Positions 1 through 9,486 of a stretch of DNA of 10,643 nucleotides are shown here, piece after piece. A model generated the notes under the pieces. It ran no database searches. It saw nothing but the letters and a program-made list of their open reading frames with translations, and was not told where the DNA came from. Each line of letters begins with the position of its first letter. The stretch's first letter is position 1. This stretch comes from JACPWY01 sp964603655. Its GTDB lineage: Bacteria; Bdellovibrionota; FAC87; UBA2466. Made by a program: the position numbers and the translations under genes. The stretch lies in assembly GCA_964603655.1 (NCBI GenBank), contig CAZRVZ010000182.1, positions 1 to 10,643 on the forward strand. The letters are read 5' to 3'.

Positions 1-3000
1 ACGGACCTGCTGAATGATGATCCCGTTCGTCACGAGTTCTTCAGCATCGAACGGCTCGAGCAATATGCCGCCTACCTGGCCGGTGAGCTCACCGTCAGTC
101 CCACGCCTAAGCGCGGACGGTTCCTATTGCCCCAACTTAGAGAAAATGGACGACAGCTGCTCTCGGCCTATCTGAGGTTGACGCAAGCCATCCGGGACAA
201 GCAACAGGTGTCGCCCGCGGCCGAGTGGTTAGTAGATAATTTCCACATTGTCGAAGAACAACTTCGCGAAATCAAGCAGGACTTGCCGAAAGGCTATTAC
301 GATGAGCTTCCAAAGCTCACGTCGGGAGAGCTGCGAGGATACCCGCGCGTGTATGCCGTAGCGCTTGCGATCATTGCTCATACCGACAGTCGACTGGACG
401 TCGAGACGCTCAGGCGCTTCCTGCGATCCTTTCAGAGTAAATCCCCTCTGACCATAGGAGAGTTGTGGGCCACGGCGATCACTCTACGTATTTCACTCGT
501 CGAGCACCTGACTCCGCTGGCCCTGAGAATCGTAAACGCTCGGCAGAAACGGGCTGAGGCGGACGCCTTAGCCGATGAACTTTTGGCGATCTCAGTCCAG
601 CCCGATCGCGACCCAGAAGACGTTCTCCAGAAGCTCCGGGCTCAAGTTGGAGAGCCCCGCCAATTCGATCGCGCTTTCATCGTGCAGCTGACCCAACGCC
701 TACGTGATCAAGATCCCGACGTATTGCCTGCCTTCGATTGGCTCGAGAAGCAGCTAGCTCTGCACCACGGGACCCACACCGAGCAGGTCACTCAACTCGA
801 GCATAATCGGCAAGCCACGGCCCAAGTAACGGTCGGCAATATCATCTCGAGTATGCGACTTTTGTCCACTCTCGATTGGCGTGACTTTGTTGAAAGCGTG
901 AGCTTGGTCGATCCAGTTTTGGACGAAGACCCGGCGCGAATGTACTCGCTGATGGATTTTGCAACAAGGGACCGTTACCGGCATTCGGTCGAACGGCTTT
1001 CCAAGCGCTCTAACTTGAGTGAGCTTCAGGTGGTACGGCAAATTGTCGAAACCGCGAGAAAAGCTACCCTTAGAAAACCATCTCACGTTGGTTATTACCT
1101 GATAGGTGATGGCCGCGTTGATTTCGAAAAATCCATACAATATCGGCCTCGCTTGAGAGAACGGATCTCGCGCTGGGTGTTGCGTCACCCAACGTTCGTG
1201 TACTTGGGATCGCTCGCCGCACTGACCATTCTGCTTTTGTTGCCCGCTTTAAACTATTTCAAGAATGCCGGCGGAAGTGATCTCACCGGCTTTCTCTTTT
1301 GTATGCTTGCCTTACTTCCCGTTAGCGAATTCGCCTTGAGCATTCTCAATCATAACGTCGCCTTTTTCATTAAACCCGAGCCACTGCCGAAGCTCGACAC
1401 CGAAGAAGGAATTCCCGAAGAGGCCGCGACGATTGTGGTGGTCCCAACGCTTCTCATCAAGCAAAGTGTCATTGAGAGTCTGCTGGAAGGAATGCAAGTC
1501 CACTACCTTGCGAACCAGGATCCTCACATCTATTTTGCACTACTGGGGGACTTTAGCGATGCGGACCAGGAGCGTTTACCCGAGGACGCAGCCTTGTTGA
1601 AAATGGCCCGCAAAGGTATCGATGACCTTAATGAAAGATACGGTACCAAAAACGACAAACGTTTTTTTCTGTTCCATAGGTATCGGAAATTCAATCCTTC
1701 CGAAGGGAAGTGGATGGGGCATGAGCGAAAGCGTGGAAAGTTACACGAGTTCAATCGACTGTTAAGAGGCGCCACCGACACAACTTTCCTAGACCCAACC
1801 GCCGACCCCGAATTTCTATCGAAAATTAAGTACGTGATCACACTGGATTCCGACACCCAACTGCCGCGTGGTGCCGCTCACCAGCTTATTGGAACTATTC
1901 TTCACCCACTCAATCAACCCGAGTACGACGCGGCGATAGGACGAGTAGTCAGCGGATACGGCATCTTGCAGCCGCGAGCAAGTGTGTCCCTGATAAGCGC
2001 CAGCCGCAGCCGCTTCGCTCACCTCTTCTCGGGAAGTACTGGACTTGATCCGTACACGACGGCTTGTTCGGATGTGTACCAGGACCTTTTTGGCGAGGGC
2101 AGTTACACCGGTAAAGCTCTCTATGTAGTGGATGCATTCGAAGCGGCGCTTGCTAACCGCGTCCCTGAAAACAGACTTTTGAGTCATGATCTATTCGAGG
2201 GATGCTTTGCGCGCTCTGCGTTGGTTTCCGATGTGGAGCTTTTCGATGATTACCCGTCCGATTACGAGACTTATTCGGGAAGACAGCACCGTTGGATCCG
2301 AGGTGATTGGCAAATCGCGCGCTGGGTTTTCCCCCGTGTCCCAACAGCCAGTTCTGCCTCAATCAAAAATCCGCTCGCTCTTTTATCTAAATGGAAAATC
2401 CTGGACAATCTGCGCCGTAGTCTCGTCCCGACTGCAGCGCTCATTTGGTTGTTCTTCGCGTGGACAGTGCTTCCCGGATCTCCTTTCATTTGGACGGTGA
2501 TGATTGTGATTCTCTTTTCCTTCCCCGTCTACGCGACGGTCACTAACAATATTTTACACCACCCCCAAGGCATGTCCTGGCGGGCTCATATTGGACATAG
2601 TGGGGCCGGGGCCACCGTGCATGTCCAGCAAATCTTTTTCACGCTCATCTTCATGGCGGACCAGGCCTGGAATCAAGTGGATGCTATCTTTCGTGTTTTC
2701 TATCGCACGTTCGTTAGTCACCGAAAGCTTCTGGAATGGAGGAGTTTTTCCGAGGCCCAGGACGACCCAGAAAGAACGAGTTCCTGGCGAAACTCATTCA
2801 GCCCAGGTCCGGTCGTTGCGGTACTAGCGGGTCTTCTCGTTTTGTATTGCAAGCCATCCGCACTGGACTGCGCGGCTCCCTTTCTTCTCGCGTGGCTCTG
2901 CAATCCATTCTTGAAATCTTGGATTAAGGAAAGACCCAGAAAACGCAATCGGCCGCTAAACGCCAGTGAAGTGGCGGATTTTCGCTTTTATGCCCGGCGT

Positions 3001-6000
3001 ACTTGGCATTTCTTCGAGACCTTTATTACGAAGCAAGACAACTATCTAGCTCCCGATAATTTTCAAGAAGAGCCCCAGCCAGTGGTGGCCCATCGAACCT
3101 CGCCGACCAATATCGGACTACAGCTACTTTCCTTGAGCTCCGCGTATGACTTTGGATATGTCGGCCTTCTGGAATTCGTCGAGTCGGCCGAACAAACGTT
3201 TCACACGTTGGCTAAGCTTGAGCGCATGCATGGGCACTTCTTCAACTGGTACGATACGCAAACTCTCGAGCCACTCAGGCCACGGTATATTTCCACGGTC
3301 GACAGCGGAAACCTGGCGGGCCATTTGCTCACTCTTAAACATGCTTTTTTGGAGCTCGGCGATGGCACGCCCACCAATCCCAACGCACAAGACGGAATTG
3401 CCGATACGCTTGGTCTACTCACTGAAGAGACCAATAAAGTCCAAAATATCGCTCATAGCGCAGGCGTGGTGAGCCTTAAGCAATTTCAACTTGCGGTTCA
3501 GGAGTCGCTCGATTTTGTGAGAACAGGCCGTTGGGAATCCATTTTCACCCAAGAATCAGGCATTCGCGGCGTGAAACGGCACTTGATGGATATTGATGAC
3601 ATCCTTAGCGCCCTAGTGACCGAGACTGCCGGCCAACCTTTCCGCGAAGTGCGCGTGTGGTTAAGCGCGGCACTCCATCAAGTCAGCCAATTCGAGCGTG
3701 ATCTCTCGTTGCTCGGATCATGGTCGACCGATTTCGCAAAAACTTCTGAATCTCTGCGCGAGCGGCAAAGGAACCTCATCGCAAAGTGCGACGAGATCGC
3801 GCTGGCAATGGATTTTAAGTTCTTGTTCGATGACCAACGAAGACTTTTTGTCATTGGCTATAACGTTGGCGACCACCGGCGGGATAATTCCTATTACGAT
3901 CTACTGGCGTCCGAGTCGCGATTGGCGAGCTTTGTGGCCATCGCCAAAGGTGATATTCCGCAAGAACACTGGTTCAGGCTCGGTCGACAGATGACCGCGG
4001 TAAACCGCGGTCGCTCATTGATCTCATGGACCGGCACGATGTTCGAGTATCTTATGCCGCTTCTGGTGATGCGGCGTTACGCCAATACACTGCTCGACCA
4101 ATCATATCAGTCGGTCGTGGCACGTCAGATCGAGTATGGCAAAGAACGGGGTGTTCCGTGGGGAGTTTCTGAAGCTGGCTTTAACGCACGCGATCTCCAG
4201 CTCATCTATCAGTATGGCCCCTTTGGAATTCCAGGCTTAGGATTGAAGCGAGGCTTGAGCGACCATTTAGTCGTTTCTCCTTACTCGACGATGCTGGCCG
4301 CTCATATCGATCCGCTTGCCGCACTTTTCAATTTGAAGAACCTGGAAAAGAAGGGCGCTTTTTCCCGTTATGGTTTTTATGAATCAATTGATTATACACC
4401 GGAGCGTCTGCAGAAAAACCAGAAGAGCTATATTTTGCGATCGTTCATGGCCCACCATCAGGGCATGAGTCTCGTTTCGATGAATAATCTGTTGAACGAC
4501 AATCGAATGCAGAATCGTTTTCATTCGGATCCTTTGGTAATGGCGACTCAACTCCTTCTGCAAGAACGCATTCCCCGGGATGTGACCATTTCGCGACCGA
4601 GAGCGGAAGAAGTGCACTATCAGGGTACGCGTTTCTCGACTGACTGGAACCCCAGAGTTTTCGCCGATGTCGATCTCCCGACACCCAGAACACAGCTGCT
4701 CTCTAACGGTACGTACTCCGTCATGATCACGACTGCCGGATCCGGCTACTCGCGATCAGCTGGCTATGCGGTGAGCCGATGGCGAGAGGACGTCACCCGC
4801 GATCATTGGGGTCAATACTTTTATATTAGAAACCGCGCGACCGGATTGGTCTGGTCAGCGACTCACCAACCCGCGGGCATTCCCGCAAGAAAATACGAGA
4901 TAACTTTCGCTGAGGATAGTGTCGAGTTTCTCCGACGAGATGGAAGGACGATCACCCACACCGAGGTCATAGTCTCGCCTGAAGACAATGTGGAAATCCG
5001 TCGTATTTCTTTAACGAATAACTCTCCTGATGTAAGGGACTATGAGCTCACGAGCTTCATGGAAGTCGCCTTGGCATTACCCCAAGACGACATTGCGCAC
5101 CCAGCGTTTAGTAACTTATTCGTCCAAACCGAGTTTTTACCTGTCGAGGAGACTCTACTGGCGACCCGTCGGCGTCGTTCCGACGCTGAGGACCAGATCT
5201 GGGGATTTCACGTCGTGGTAACGGAAGGGGAAGCCGTTGGCCCCGTCCAGTATGAAACGGACAGGGCTCGATTCATAGGGAGAGGCCGTAACACCTCGAA
5301 CGCTTTTGTCATCACCGAAGATCGCCCACTTTCTGACACGGTTGGCTCCGTCCTCGATCCCATTTTTTCTCTCAGGCAATCTATCCGAATTCTCCCGGGG
5401 CGGACCGCTCGAGTGAGTTTCGCTACAGGCGTCTCACAATCACGCGATGAGGCTTTACGCCTTGCCGATAAGTACCACGACATCCATATTTTCACACGCG
5501 AGACGGAGCTCGCCTGGACAAAATCTAGAGTTCAGTTGCGTCACATGAATATCAGCAGTGACGAGGCACATATGTTCCAGCGTTTGGCGGGACGGTTGAT
5601 CTATTCCGATCCGTCTCTGCGCCCGCGACCGCATACCCTCGCGATGAACAGAAAGAATCAATCGGGACTTTGGGCCTACGGCATTAGCGGCGATCTTCCG
5701 ATTGTATTAGCTCGGATCAGTAACGACAAAGATATGAAGATGGTCCGTGAGTTGCTCCACGCCCATGAGTACTTGAGGCTCAAGGGACTTTCTTTCGATC
5801 TCGTTATCCTCAATGAGACAGCGCCAAGCTATTTGCAGGAGCTCCAGGAAGAGTTGCAAAAGCAGATCAGAATGAGCGGCTCACAGGCCCTCGTGGATAA
5901 ACGGGGCGGAGTCTTCGTCCGTCGGGCCGATATTATTCCTCAAGAGGACATTACGTTACTTAAGGCCGTCGCCCGCGTCGATATTAACTCCAAAACAGGG

Positions 6001-8511
6001 ACACTACAGGAACAGCTCAAAAGACGCCCAGTCGAAGAGGTTTTCCCTGACTTTCTGATACCAACGAGAGGCAAGTATCAAGAACCCGGCGTGTCGCCGG
6101 TAATTCCAACGTTGGAATTTTTCAACGGTCTGGGGGGGTTCTCGGGTGGCGGCCGTCATTACGTCACGATCTTGAAAGAAGGTCAGTGGACGCCAGCCCC
6201 GTGGGTCAACGTAATCGCAAATGACAAAGATTTCGGGTTTATCATTTCTGAGTCCGGTGCGGGCTATACTTGGTCCGTCAATAGCCGTGAGAACCGCCTC
6301 ACCTCCTGGTCCAACGATGCTGTTACCGATCCCGTTAGCGAAGCGATCTATATAAGAGATGAGGAGACTGGCGAGTACTGGACCCCGACGCCGCTTCCTA
6401 TTCGAGAAAAGGAAACTTACCTCATCAAGCACGGCCAGGGTTACAGTCAATTCGAGCATGCAAGTCATGGTATCTCATCGGAGCTTCAAATCTTCGTGCC
6501 TTTGGATGCTGAGGTAAAGTTGAGTTACCTGCGTCTCAAGAACACAAGTACTTCCCCGCGCCAGTTATCGATCACGAGTTATGTCGAGTGGGTTTTAGGG
6601 TCACAGCGCGACACATCCTCGGCCCATGTGCTGACCCAGCGGGATCCAGGATCTGGAATACTTATTGCGCGAAATCACTATAACAACGAATTTCATGACC
6701 GGCTGGCATTCAGCTTCATGAGCTCTTCACCCGAGAGTTTCACCTGCGATAGAAAAGCGTTCCTCGGAAGAAACCGAAGCCCAGCTCGCCCCGCGGGATT
6801 GGGAAGGGAGTCGTTATCGGGCCTTTCAGGAGCCGGGCTCGATCCCTGCGCGGCTATGCAAAAAAAGATCACGCTAGCCCCAGGCGAAGAACGCGAAATC
6901 CTTATCGGGCTTGGCCAGGTAAACCATATCGAAGAAGCCCGCGCATTGGCCCGTCGGTTCGATAACTCGACAAATGTGCGCGATGCCTTTGGGCAAGTCG
7001 TAGCCTTCTGGGATGAGGTGTTGGAAACCATTGAGATCAAGACACCGGATCTTGCGATGAACACGATCATGAATCGCTGGCTTCTCTATCAGACTCTGTC
7101 CTGTCGAGTGTGGGCAAGAACCGGCTTCTACCAATCTGGCGGCGCCTATGGATTTAGAGATCAACTGCAAGACGTGATGGCGCTTACGTACACCAAGCCT
7201 CAAATCGCAAGATCTCAAATTCTAATAGCGGCCGCGAGACAATTTATCGAGGGCGACGTCCAGCACTGGTGGCATCCGCCGACAGGGCGAGGAGTGCGAA
7301 CCCAGTTTTCAGACGATTTACTGTGGCTCCCGTTCGTAACGAGTTTTTACGTCAAGATAACGGGAGATCGCAGTATCCTAAGCGAGGAGGTCCCCTTCAT
7401 AGAAGCTCCACCTTTGGATCCCGCGATGGACAGCCATTATCTTGAGCCAACCATCTCTAAAGAAAAAGCCACAGTACTCGAGCACTGTGCGCGCACGCTC
7501 GACCGCAGTCTGAAAACGGGAAGCCATGGCTTACCCTTGATGGGCACCGGTGATTGGAACGACGGTATGAACCGAGTCGGCCACGAGGGAAAAGGGGAGA
7601 GTGTTTGGGTCGCCTGGTTTCTTTACATGACTCTAAGGGAATTTATCGTTTTAATGGGAGAGTCCGAACGGACTCGCGCAGAGGCTTACGGTGGTCACAT
7701 GGAAAAGCTAAAGATGGCGATCGAGGAGAATGCTTGGGATGGCGACTGGTACCGGCGTGCCTATTTTGACGATGGAACACCTCTAGGATCCGCGACAAAC
7801 CAAGAATGCCGAATCGATTCAATTGTCCAATCCTGGGCTTTGCTCTCAGGAGCCGGCAACCCACAAAGAGCCAAACGAGCGATGGCTGCAGTGGATCAAT
7901 ACCTAATCGATCGAGGCGAGGGTTTGATAAAACTCTTCACTCCACCCTTTGACAAAAGTCCGACTGACCCGGGTTATATAAAAGGCTACGTTCCCGGCGT
8001 GCGGGAAAACGGCGGCCAATACACTCACGCCGCCCTCTGGACAGTAATGGCGTTCGCTCAACTCGGAGACGGAGACCGAGCCGGCGAGCTCTTCGGATTA
8101 CTAAATCCCATCAGTCATTCTTCCACCCGCGCCGGTTTAAACAAATACAAAGTCGAACCCTACGTCGCCGCCGCCGACATTTACGGCATGTTTCCTCACA
8201 TCGGCCGTGGCGGCTGGACCTGGTACACGGGCTCCGCAAGCTGGATGTACCGTGTAGCTCTCGAATCAATCTTGGGCTTCGAACTGCGCGCGGATCGCTT
8301 AAGAATTAACCCGTGTATTCCAAAACTCTGGCAAGGATTTGAGATATCTTATCAGCGAGGCACTTCTTGCTATTCTATCACAGTAACTAACCGTACTGAT
8401 GACACCATCGGCCCCGAGCGGTTTGTCGAACTGGACGGAGTGAGACTGGATTCGCAAGAGATCTTATTAGTGGACGACGGAAAGCCTCACCGGGTTGATG
8501 TGTTTCTCTAA
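1..8511 (+). CDS. ndvB: Cyclic beta-1,2-glucan synthase (NdvB/ChvB/Cgs type), 5' end outside window
   Basis: This inner-membrane enzyme polymerises glucose from UDP-glucose into beta-1,2-glucan, then cyclises and trims it; a separate ABC transporter (NdvA/ChvA, not in this window) normally exports the ring. The frame is open from base 1. A TTG at 127 is an unlikely start, because the residues before it (FSIERLEQYA and on) already match the family N-terminus, so perhaps 10-50 residues are missing. Module order: N-terminal region; membrane segments near 1195-1260 and 1282-1350; GT84 domain with DSD at 1846-1854, HDLFEG at 2185-2202 and RQHRW at 2281-2295; more membrane segments near 2425-2540 and 2805-2910; the glycoamylase-like cyclisation module (GH189 in current nomenclature) with VSEAGFNARD near 4165-4194 and MAHHQGMS at 4447-4470; two GH94-type beta-sandwich segments near 4655-4875 and 6100-6405; and a GH94 (alpha/alpha)6 domain with GTGDWNDGM at 7543-7569 (holding the general acid Asp) and GGQYTHAALW at 8011-8040. 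At least 2,836 residues are visible, close to the roughly 2,830-2,870 of rhizobial and Brucella enzymes. No frameshift is seen. Function is firm; ring size and biological role are not visible. Confidence 0.96.
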   Translation, partial: TDLLNDDPVRHEFFSIERLEQYAAYLAGELTVSPTPKRGRFLLPQLRENGRQLLSAYLRLTQAIRDKQQVSPAAEWLVDNFHIVEEQLREIKQDLPKGYYDELPKLTSGELRGYPRVYAVALAIIAHTDSRLDVETLRRFLRSFQSKSPLTIGELWATAITLRISLVEHLTPLALRIVNARQKRAEADALADELLAISVQPDRDPEDVLQKLRAQVGEPRQFDRAFIVQLTQRLRDQDPDVLPAFDWLEKQLALHHGTHTEQVTQLEHNRQATAQVTVGNIISSMRLLSTLDWRDFVESVSLVDPVLDEDPARMYSLMDFATRDRYRHSVERLSKRSNLSELQVVRQIVETARKATLRKPSHVGYYLIGDGRVDFEKSIQYRPRLRERISRWVLRHPTFVYLGSLAALTILLLLPALNYFKNAGGSDLTGFLFCMLALLPVSEFALSILNHNVAFFIKPEPLPKLDTEEGIPEEAATIVVVPTLLIKQSVIESLLEGMQVHYLANQDPHIYFALLGDFSDADQERLPEDAALLKMARKGIDDLNERYGTKNDKRFFLFHRYRKFNPSEGKWMGHERKRGKLHEFNRLLRGATDTTFLDPTADPEFLSKIKYVITLDSDTQLPRGAAHQLIGTILHPLNQPEYDAAIGRVVSGYGILQPRASVSLISASRSRFAHLFSGSTGLDPYTTACSDVYQDLFGEGSYTGKALYVVDAFEAALANRVPENRLLSHDLFEGCFARSALVSDVELFDDYPSDYETYSGRQHRWIRGDWQIARWVFPRVPTASSASIKNPLALLSKWKILDNLRRSLVPTAALIWLFFAWTVLPGSPFIWTVMIVILFSFPVYATVTNNILHHPQGMSWRAHIGHSGAGATVHVQQIFFTLIFMADQAWNQVDAIFRVFYRTFVSHRKLLEWRSFSEAQDDPERTSSWRNSFSPGPVVAVLAGLLVLYCKPSALDCAAPFLLAWLCNPFLKSWIKERPRKRNRPLNASEVADFRFYARRTWHFFETFITKQDNYLAPDNFQEEPQPVVAHRTSPTNIGLQLLSLSSAYDFGYVGLLEFVESAEQTFHTLAKLERMHGHFFNWYDTQTLEPLRPRYISTVDSGNLAGHLLTLKHAFLELGDGTPTNPNAQDGIADTLGLLTEETNKVQNIAHSAGVVSLKQFQLAVQESLDFVRTGRWESIFTQESGIRGVKRHLMDIDDILSALVTETAGQPFREVRVWLSAALHQVSQFERDLSLLGSWSTDFAKTSESLRERQRNLIAKCDEIALAMDFKFLFDDQRRLFVIGYNVGDHRRDNSYYDLLASESRLASFVAIAKGDIPQEHWFRLGRQMTAVNRGRSLISWTGTMFEYLMPLLVMRRYANTLLDQSYQSVVARQIEYGKERGVPWGVSEAGFNARDLQLIYQYGPFGIPGLGLKRGLSDHLVVSPYSTMLAAHIDPLAALFNLKNLEKKGAFSRYGFYESIDYTPERLQKNQKSYILRSFMAHHQGMSLVSMNNLLNDNRMQNRFHSDPLVMATQLLLQERIPRDVTISRPRAEEVHYQGTRFSTDWNPRVFADVDLPTPRTQLLSNGTYSVMITTAGSGYSRSAGYAVSRWREDVTRDHWGQYFYIRNRATGLVWSATHQPAGIPARKYEITFAEDSVEFLRRDGRTITHTEVIVSPEDNVEIRRISLTNNSPDVRDYELTSFMEVALALPQDDIAHPAFSNLFVQTEFLPVEETLLATRRRRSDAEDQIWGFHVVVTEGEAVGPVQYETDRARFIGRGRNTSNAFVITEDRPLSDTVGSVLDPIFSLRQSIRILPGRTARVSFATGVSQSRDEALRLADKYHDIHIFTRETELAWTKSRVQLRHMNISSDEAHMFQRLAGRLIYSDPSLRPRPHTLAMNRKNQSGLWAYGISGDLPIVLARISNDKDMKMVRELLHAHEYLRLKGLSFDLVILNETAPSYLQELQEELQKQIRMSGSQALVDKRGGVFVRRADIIPQEDITLLKAVARVDINSKTGTLQEQLKRRPVEEVFPDFLIPTRGKYQEPGVSPVIPTLEFFNGLGGFSGGGRHYVTILKEGQWTPAPWVNVIANDKDFGFIISESGAGYTWSVNSRENRLTSWSNDAVTDPVSEAIYIRDEETGEYWTPTPLPIREKETYLIKHGQGYSQFEHASHGISSELQIFVPLDAEVKLSYLRLKNTSTSPRQLSITSYVEWVLGSQRDTSSAHVLTQRDPGSGILIARNHYNNEFHDRLAFSFMSSSPESFTCDRKAFLGRNRSPARPAGLGRESLSGLSGAGLDPCAAMQKKITLAPGEEREILIGLGQVNHIEEARALARRFDNSTNVRDAFGQVVAFWDEVLETIEIKTPDLAMNTIMNRWLLYQTLSCRVWARTGFYQSGGAYGFRDQLQDVMALTYTKPQIARSQILIAAARQFIEGDVQHWWHPPTGRGVRTQFSDDLLWLPFVTSFYVKITGDRSILSEEVPFIEAPPLDPAMDSHYLEPTISKEKATVLEHCARTLDRSLKTGSHGLPLMGTGDWNDGMNRVGHEGKGESVWVAWFLYMTLREFIVLMGESERTRAEAYGGHMEKLKMAIEENAWDGDWYRRAYFDDGTPLGSATNQECRIDSIVQSWALLSGAGNPQRAKRAMAAVDQYLIDRGEGLIKLFTPPFDKSPTDPGYIKGYVPGVRENGGQYTHAALWTVMAFAQLGDGDRAGELFGLLNPISHSSTRAGLNKYKVEPYVAAADIYGMFPHIGRGGWTWYTGSASWMYRVALESILGFELRADRLRINPCIPKLWQGFEISYQRGTSCYSITVTNRTDDTIGPERFVELDGVRLDSQEILLVDDGKPHRVDVFL

Positions 8512-8514
8512 CTG

Positions 8515-9120
8515 GTGACGAGTTCTTCGAGCGAACTTACCGAGGGTGTGGGGCTAAGTGCAAAAATTGAAATGATGGAAAAACGAGACCCAATAGAGCA
8601 CACACGTCGCTGGATATCTTCGATGGTAATAGGTCTTAATCTATGCCCTTTCGCGGAACGGGTGTTCAAAGCAGAAAGGATCCGTTATGTGCTCACAAGT
8701 GTGTCGAATTCTACTGAGTTGCTGTTGGAGTTAGGGACCGAGCTCCAGGTTTTAGCCTCCTCGCATAGAGAGAGTGTCGAAACAACCTTCTTGATCCATC
8801 CACACGCGCTGAAAGACTTTCTCGATTACAATGATTTCCTAAGCCCTGCGGAAGAACTCGTCCAGAATCTGGGCCTTCGGGGCACAGTTCAGGTTGTGGG
8901 ATTTCATCCAAACTATCAGTTCGAGGGCACAGTTTCCGCAGCCGCCGAGAACTATACGAATCGGTCGCCCTATCCGATGCTCCACTTATTGCGCGAGCAA
9001 AGCATTTCCGAAATCGGCATCAATAAGAACGAGATGCTTGATATTTCTAGGCGGAATATCGAAACTTTAAATCAATTGGGTATAGAGACAATTCTCCAGA
9101 GACTAAAATCAGTTGTGTGA
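8515..9120 (+). CDS. DUF1415 family protein
   Basis: This is a soluble protein of unknown biochemical function in the DUF1415 family. Family blocks are visible in order: IGLNLCPFA (residues 39-47), ETTFLIHP (89-96), DFLDYNDF (101-108), FHPNYQFEG (130-138) and NRSPYPMLHLLRE (149-161). The single conserved Cys44 and the histidines His95 and His131 are candidate functional residues, by inference only. There is no signal peptide or membrane segment. The GTG start at 8515 gives 201 residues but has no visible ribosome binding site. The family domain begins only near residue 27, so GTG 8548 or the paired ATGs at 8572 and 8575 are credible alternatives. It lies 3 bases (or about 60) downstream of the glucan synthase on the same strand with no terminator between them, so it is probably co-transcribed. 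Its stop codon is one base from that of the converging YheU-like gene. The family call is strong, the start is weak and the role is unknown. Confidence 0.9.
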   Translation: MTSSSSELTEGVGLSAKIEMMEKRDPIEHTRRWISSMVIGLNLCPFAERVFKAERIRYVLTSVSNSTELLLELGTELQVLASSHRESVETTFLIHPHALKDFLDYNDFLSPAEELVQNLGLRGTVQVVGFHPNYQFEGTVSAAAENYTNRSPYPMLHLLREQSISEIGINKNEMLDISRRNIETLNQLGIETILQRLKSVV

Positions 9121-9121
9121 G

Positions 9122-9415
9122 TCATCGTTTGGAAACAATCGAACCTGTGTCCGTAGCAAGATCGAAAACGATCTTAAGGTCTCCCTTTTCAAGTTGTCCG
9201 CGGACATAGTCGATTTTTCGGGCAAGAGGTACTTCCTCTTCACCGTATTCAGTACCCTCCCGAAGGACGAAGGATTTGATGAGTTGTTCTAGCGTTTCCC
9301 GTTCCAGCAGGTTAAAGGGCACCTCAACTCCATCCTCAGCTTGTGGTTTTTCATTCTCCGGCGACATCTGAGGAGGTCTCTTTTCAAAACTCAGCTGGGA
9401 AAACTCATCTTCCAT
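9122..9415 (-). CDS. yheU: YheU-like (UPF0270) family protein with N-terminal extension
   Basis: This is a small conserved protein of unknown function. Residues 30-97 match the whole YheU/UPF0270 domain, including the diagnostic ETLEQLIKSFVLREGTEYG (residues 40-58, compared with E. coli ETLENLIESFVLREGTDYG) and the following RGQLEKGDLKIVF stretch. E. coli-type members are about 72 residues long and begin directly at the VPF-like block. This one carries about 29 extra N-terminal residues that are acidic and rich in Pro, Glu and Gln, probably disordered. The ATG at 9415 is preferred; the only internal Met (residue 17) has no purine-rich sequence in front of it. A loose GGGAAAGAG lies 13 bases before the start. 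There is no transmembrane segment or signal peptide. It converges with the DUF1415 gene (one base between stops) and diverges from the RNase H-like gene. The family call rests on motif recall; no search was run. Confidence 0.88.
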   Translation of the reverse strand: MEDEFSQLSFEKRPPQMSPENEKPQAEDGVEVPFNLLERETLEQLIKSFVLREGTEYGEEEVPLARKIDYVRGQLEKGDLKIVFDLATDTGSIVSKR

Positions 9416-9486
9416 GTTTTTACTATAACTCTTTCCCGATGTGTCACACCGATGTATTTTATGTTGAAAGGGTTCGTGGGGTGAGC
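9416..9486. promoter_or_regulatory. Divergent intergenic region between yheU-like and RNase H-like genes
   Basis: This 71-bp gap must hold the 5' signals of both flanking genes if the chosen starts are right. It is AT-rich at the yheU side. I see no convincing -35/-10 pair on either strand. Near its middle there is a short dyad, GTGT-C-ACAC (9441-9449), flanked by a repeated CGATGT (9437-9442 and 9450-9455), which could be a regulator site. AAAGGG near 9467-9472 would serve a GTG start at 9481, and GGGGTGAG directly precedes the ATG at 9487. The regulatory reading is inference from position and symmetry. Confidence 0.4.

Noticed and set aside
127..129. TTG as the true start of the glucan synthase
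   Set aside because: The 42 codons before it are open and encode family-like sequence (FSIERLEQYA, then the KRGRFL stretch), so the gene starts outside the window.
754..1188. Antisense reading frames of 60-150 codons opposite the glucan synthase
   Set aside because: They overlap a strongly supported gene, have no family motifs, and are the frame shadows expected in a long coding region.
9158..9175. 7-bp stem with AAAA loop as a terminator for the DUF1415 gene
   Set aside because: There is no T-run after the stem, only moderate G+C, and it lies within the YheU-like coding sequence; it is probably incidental.
9343..9486. Longer N-terminus for the RNase H-like gene, starting at TTG 9343
   Set aside because: It would overlap the 5' part of the well-supported YheU-like gene on the other strand, and the added residues do not look like RNase H.
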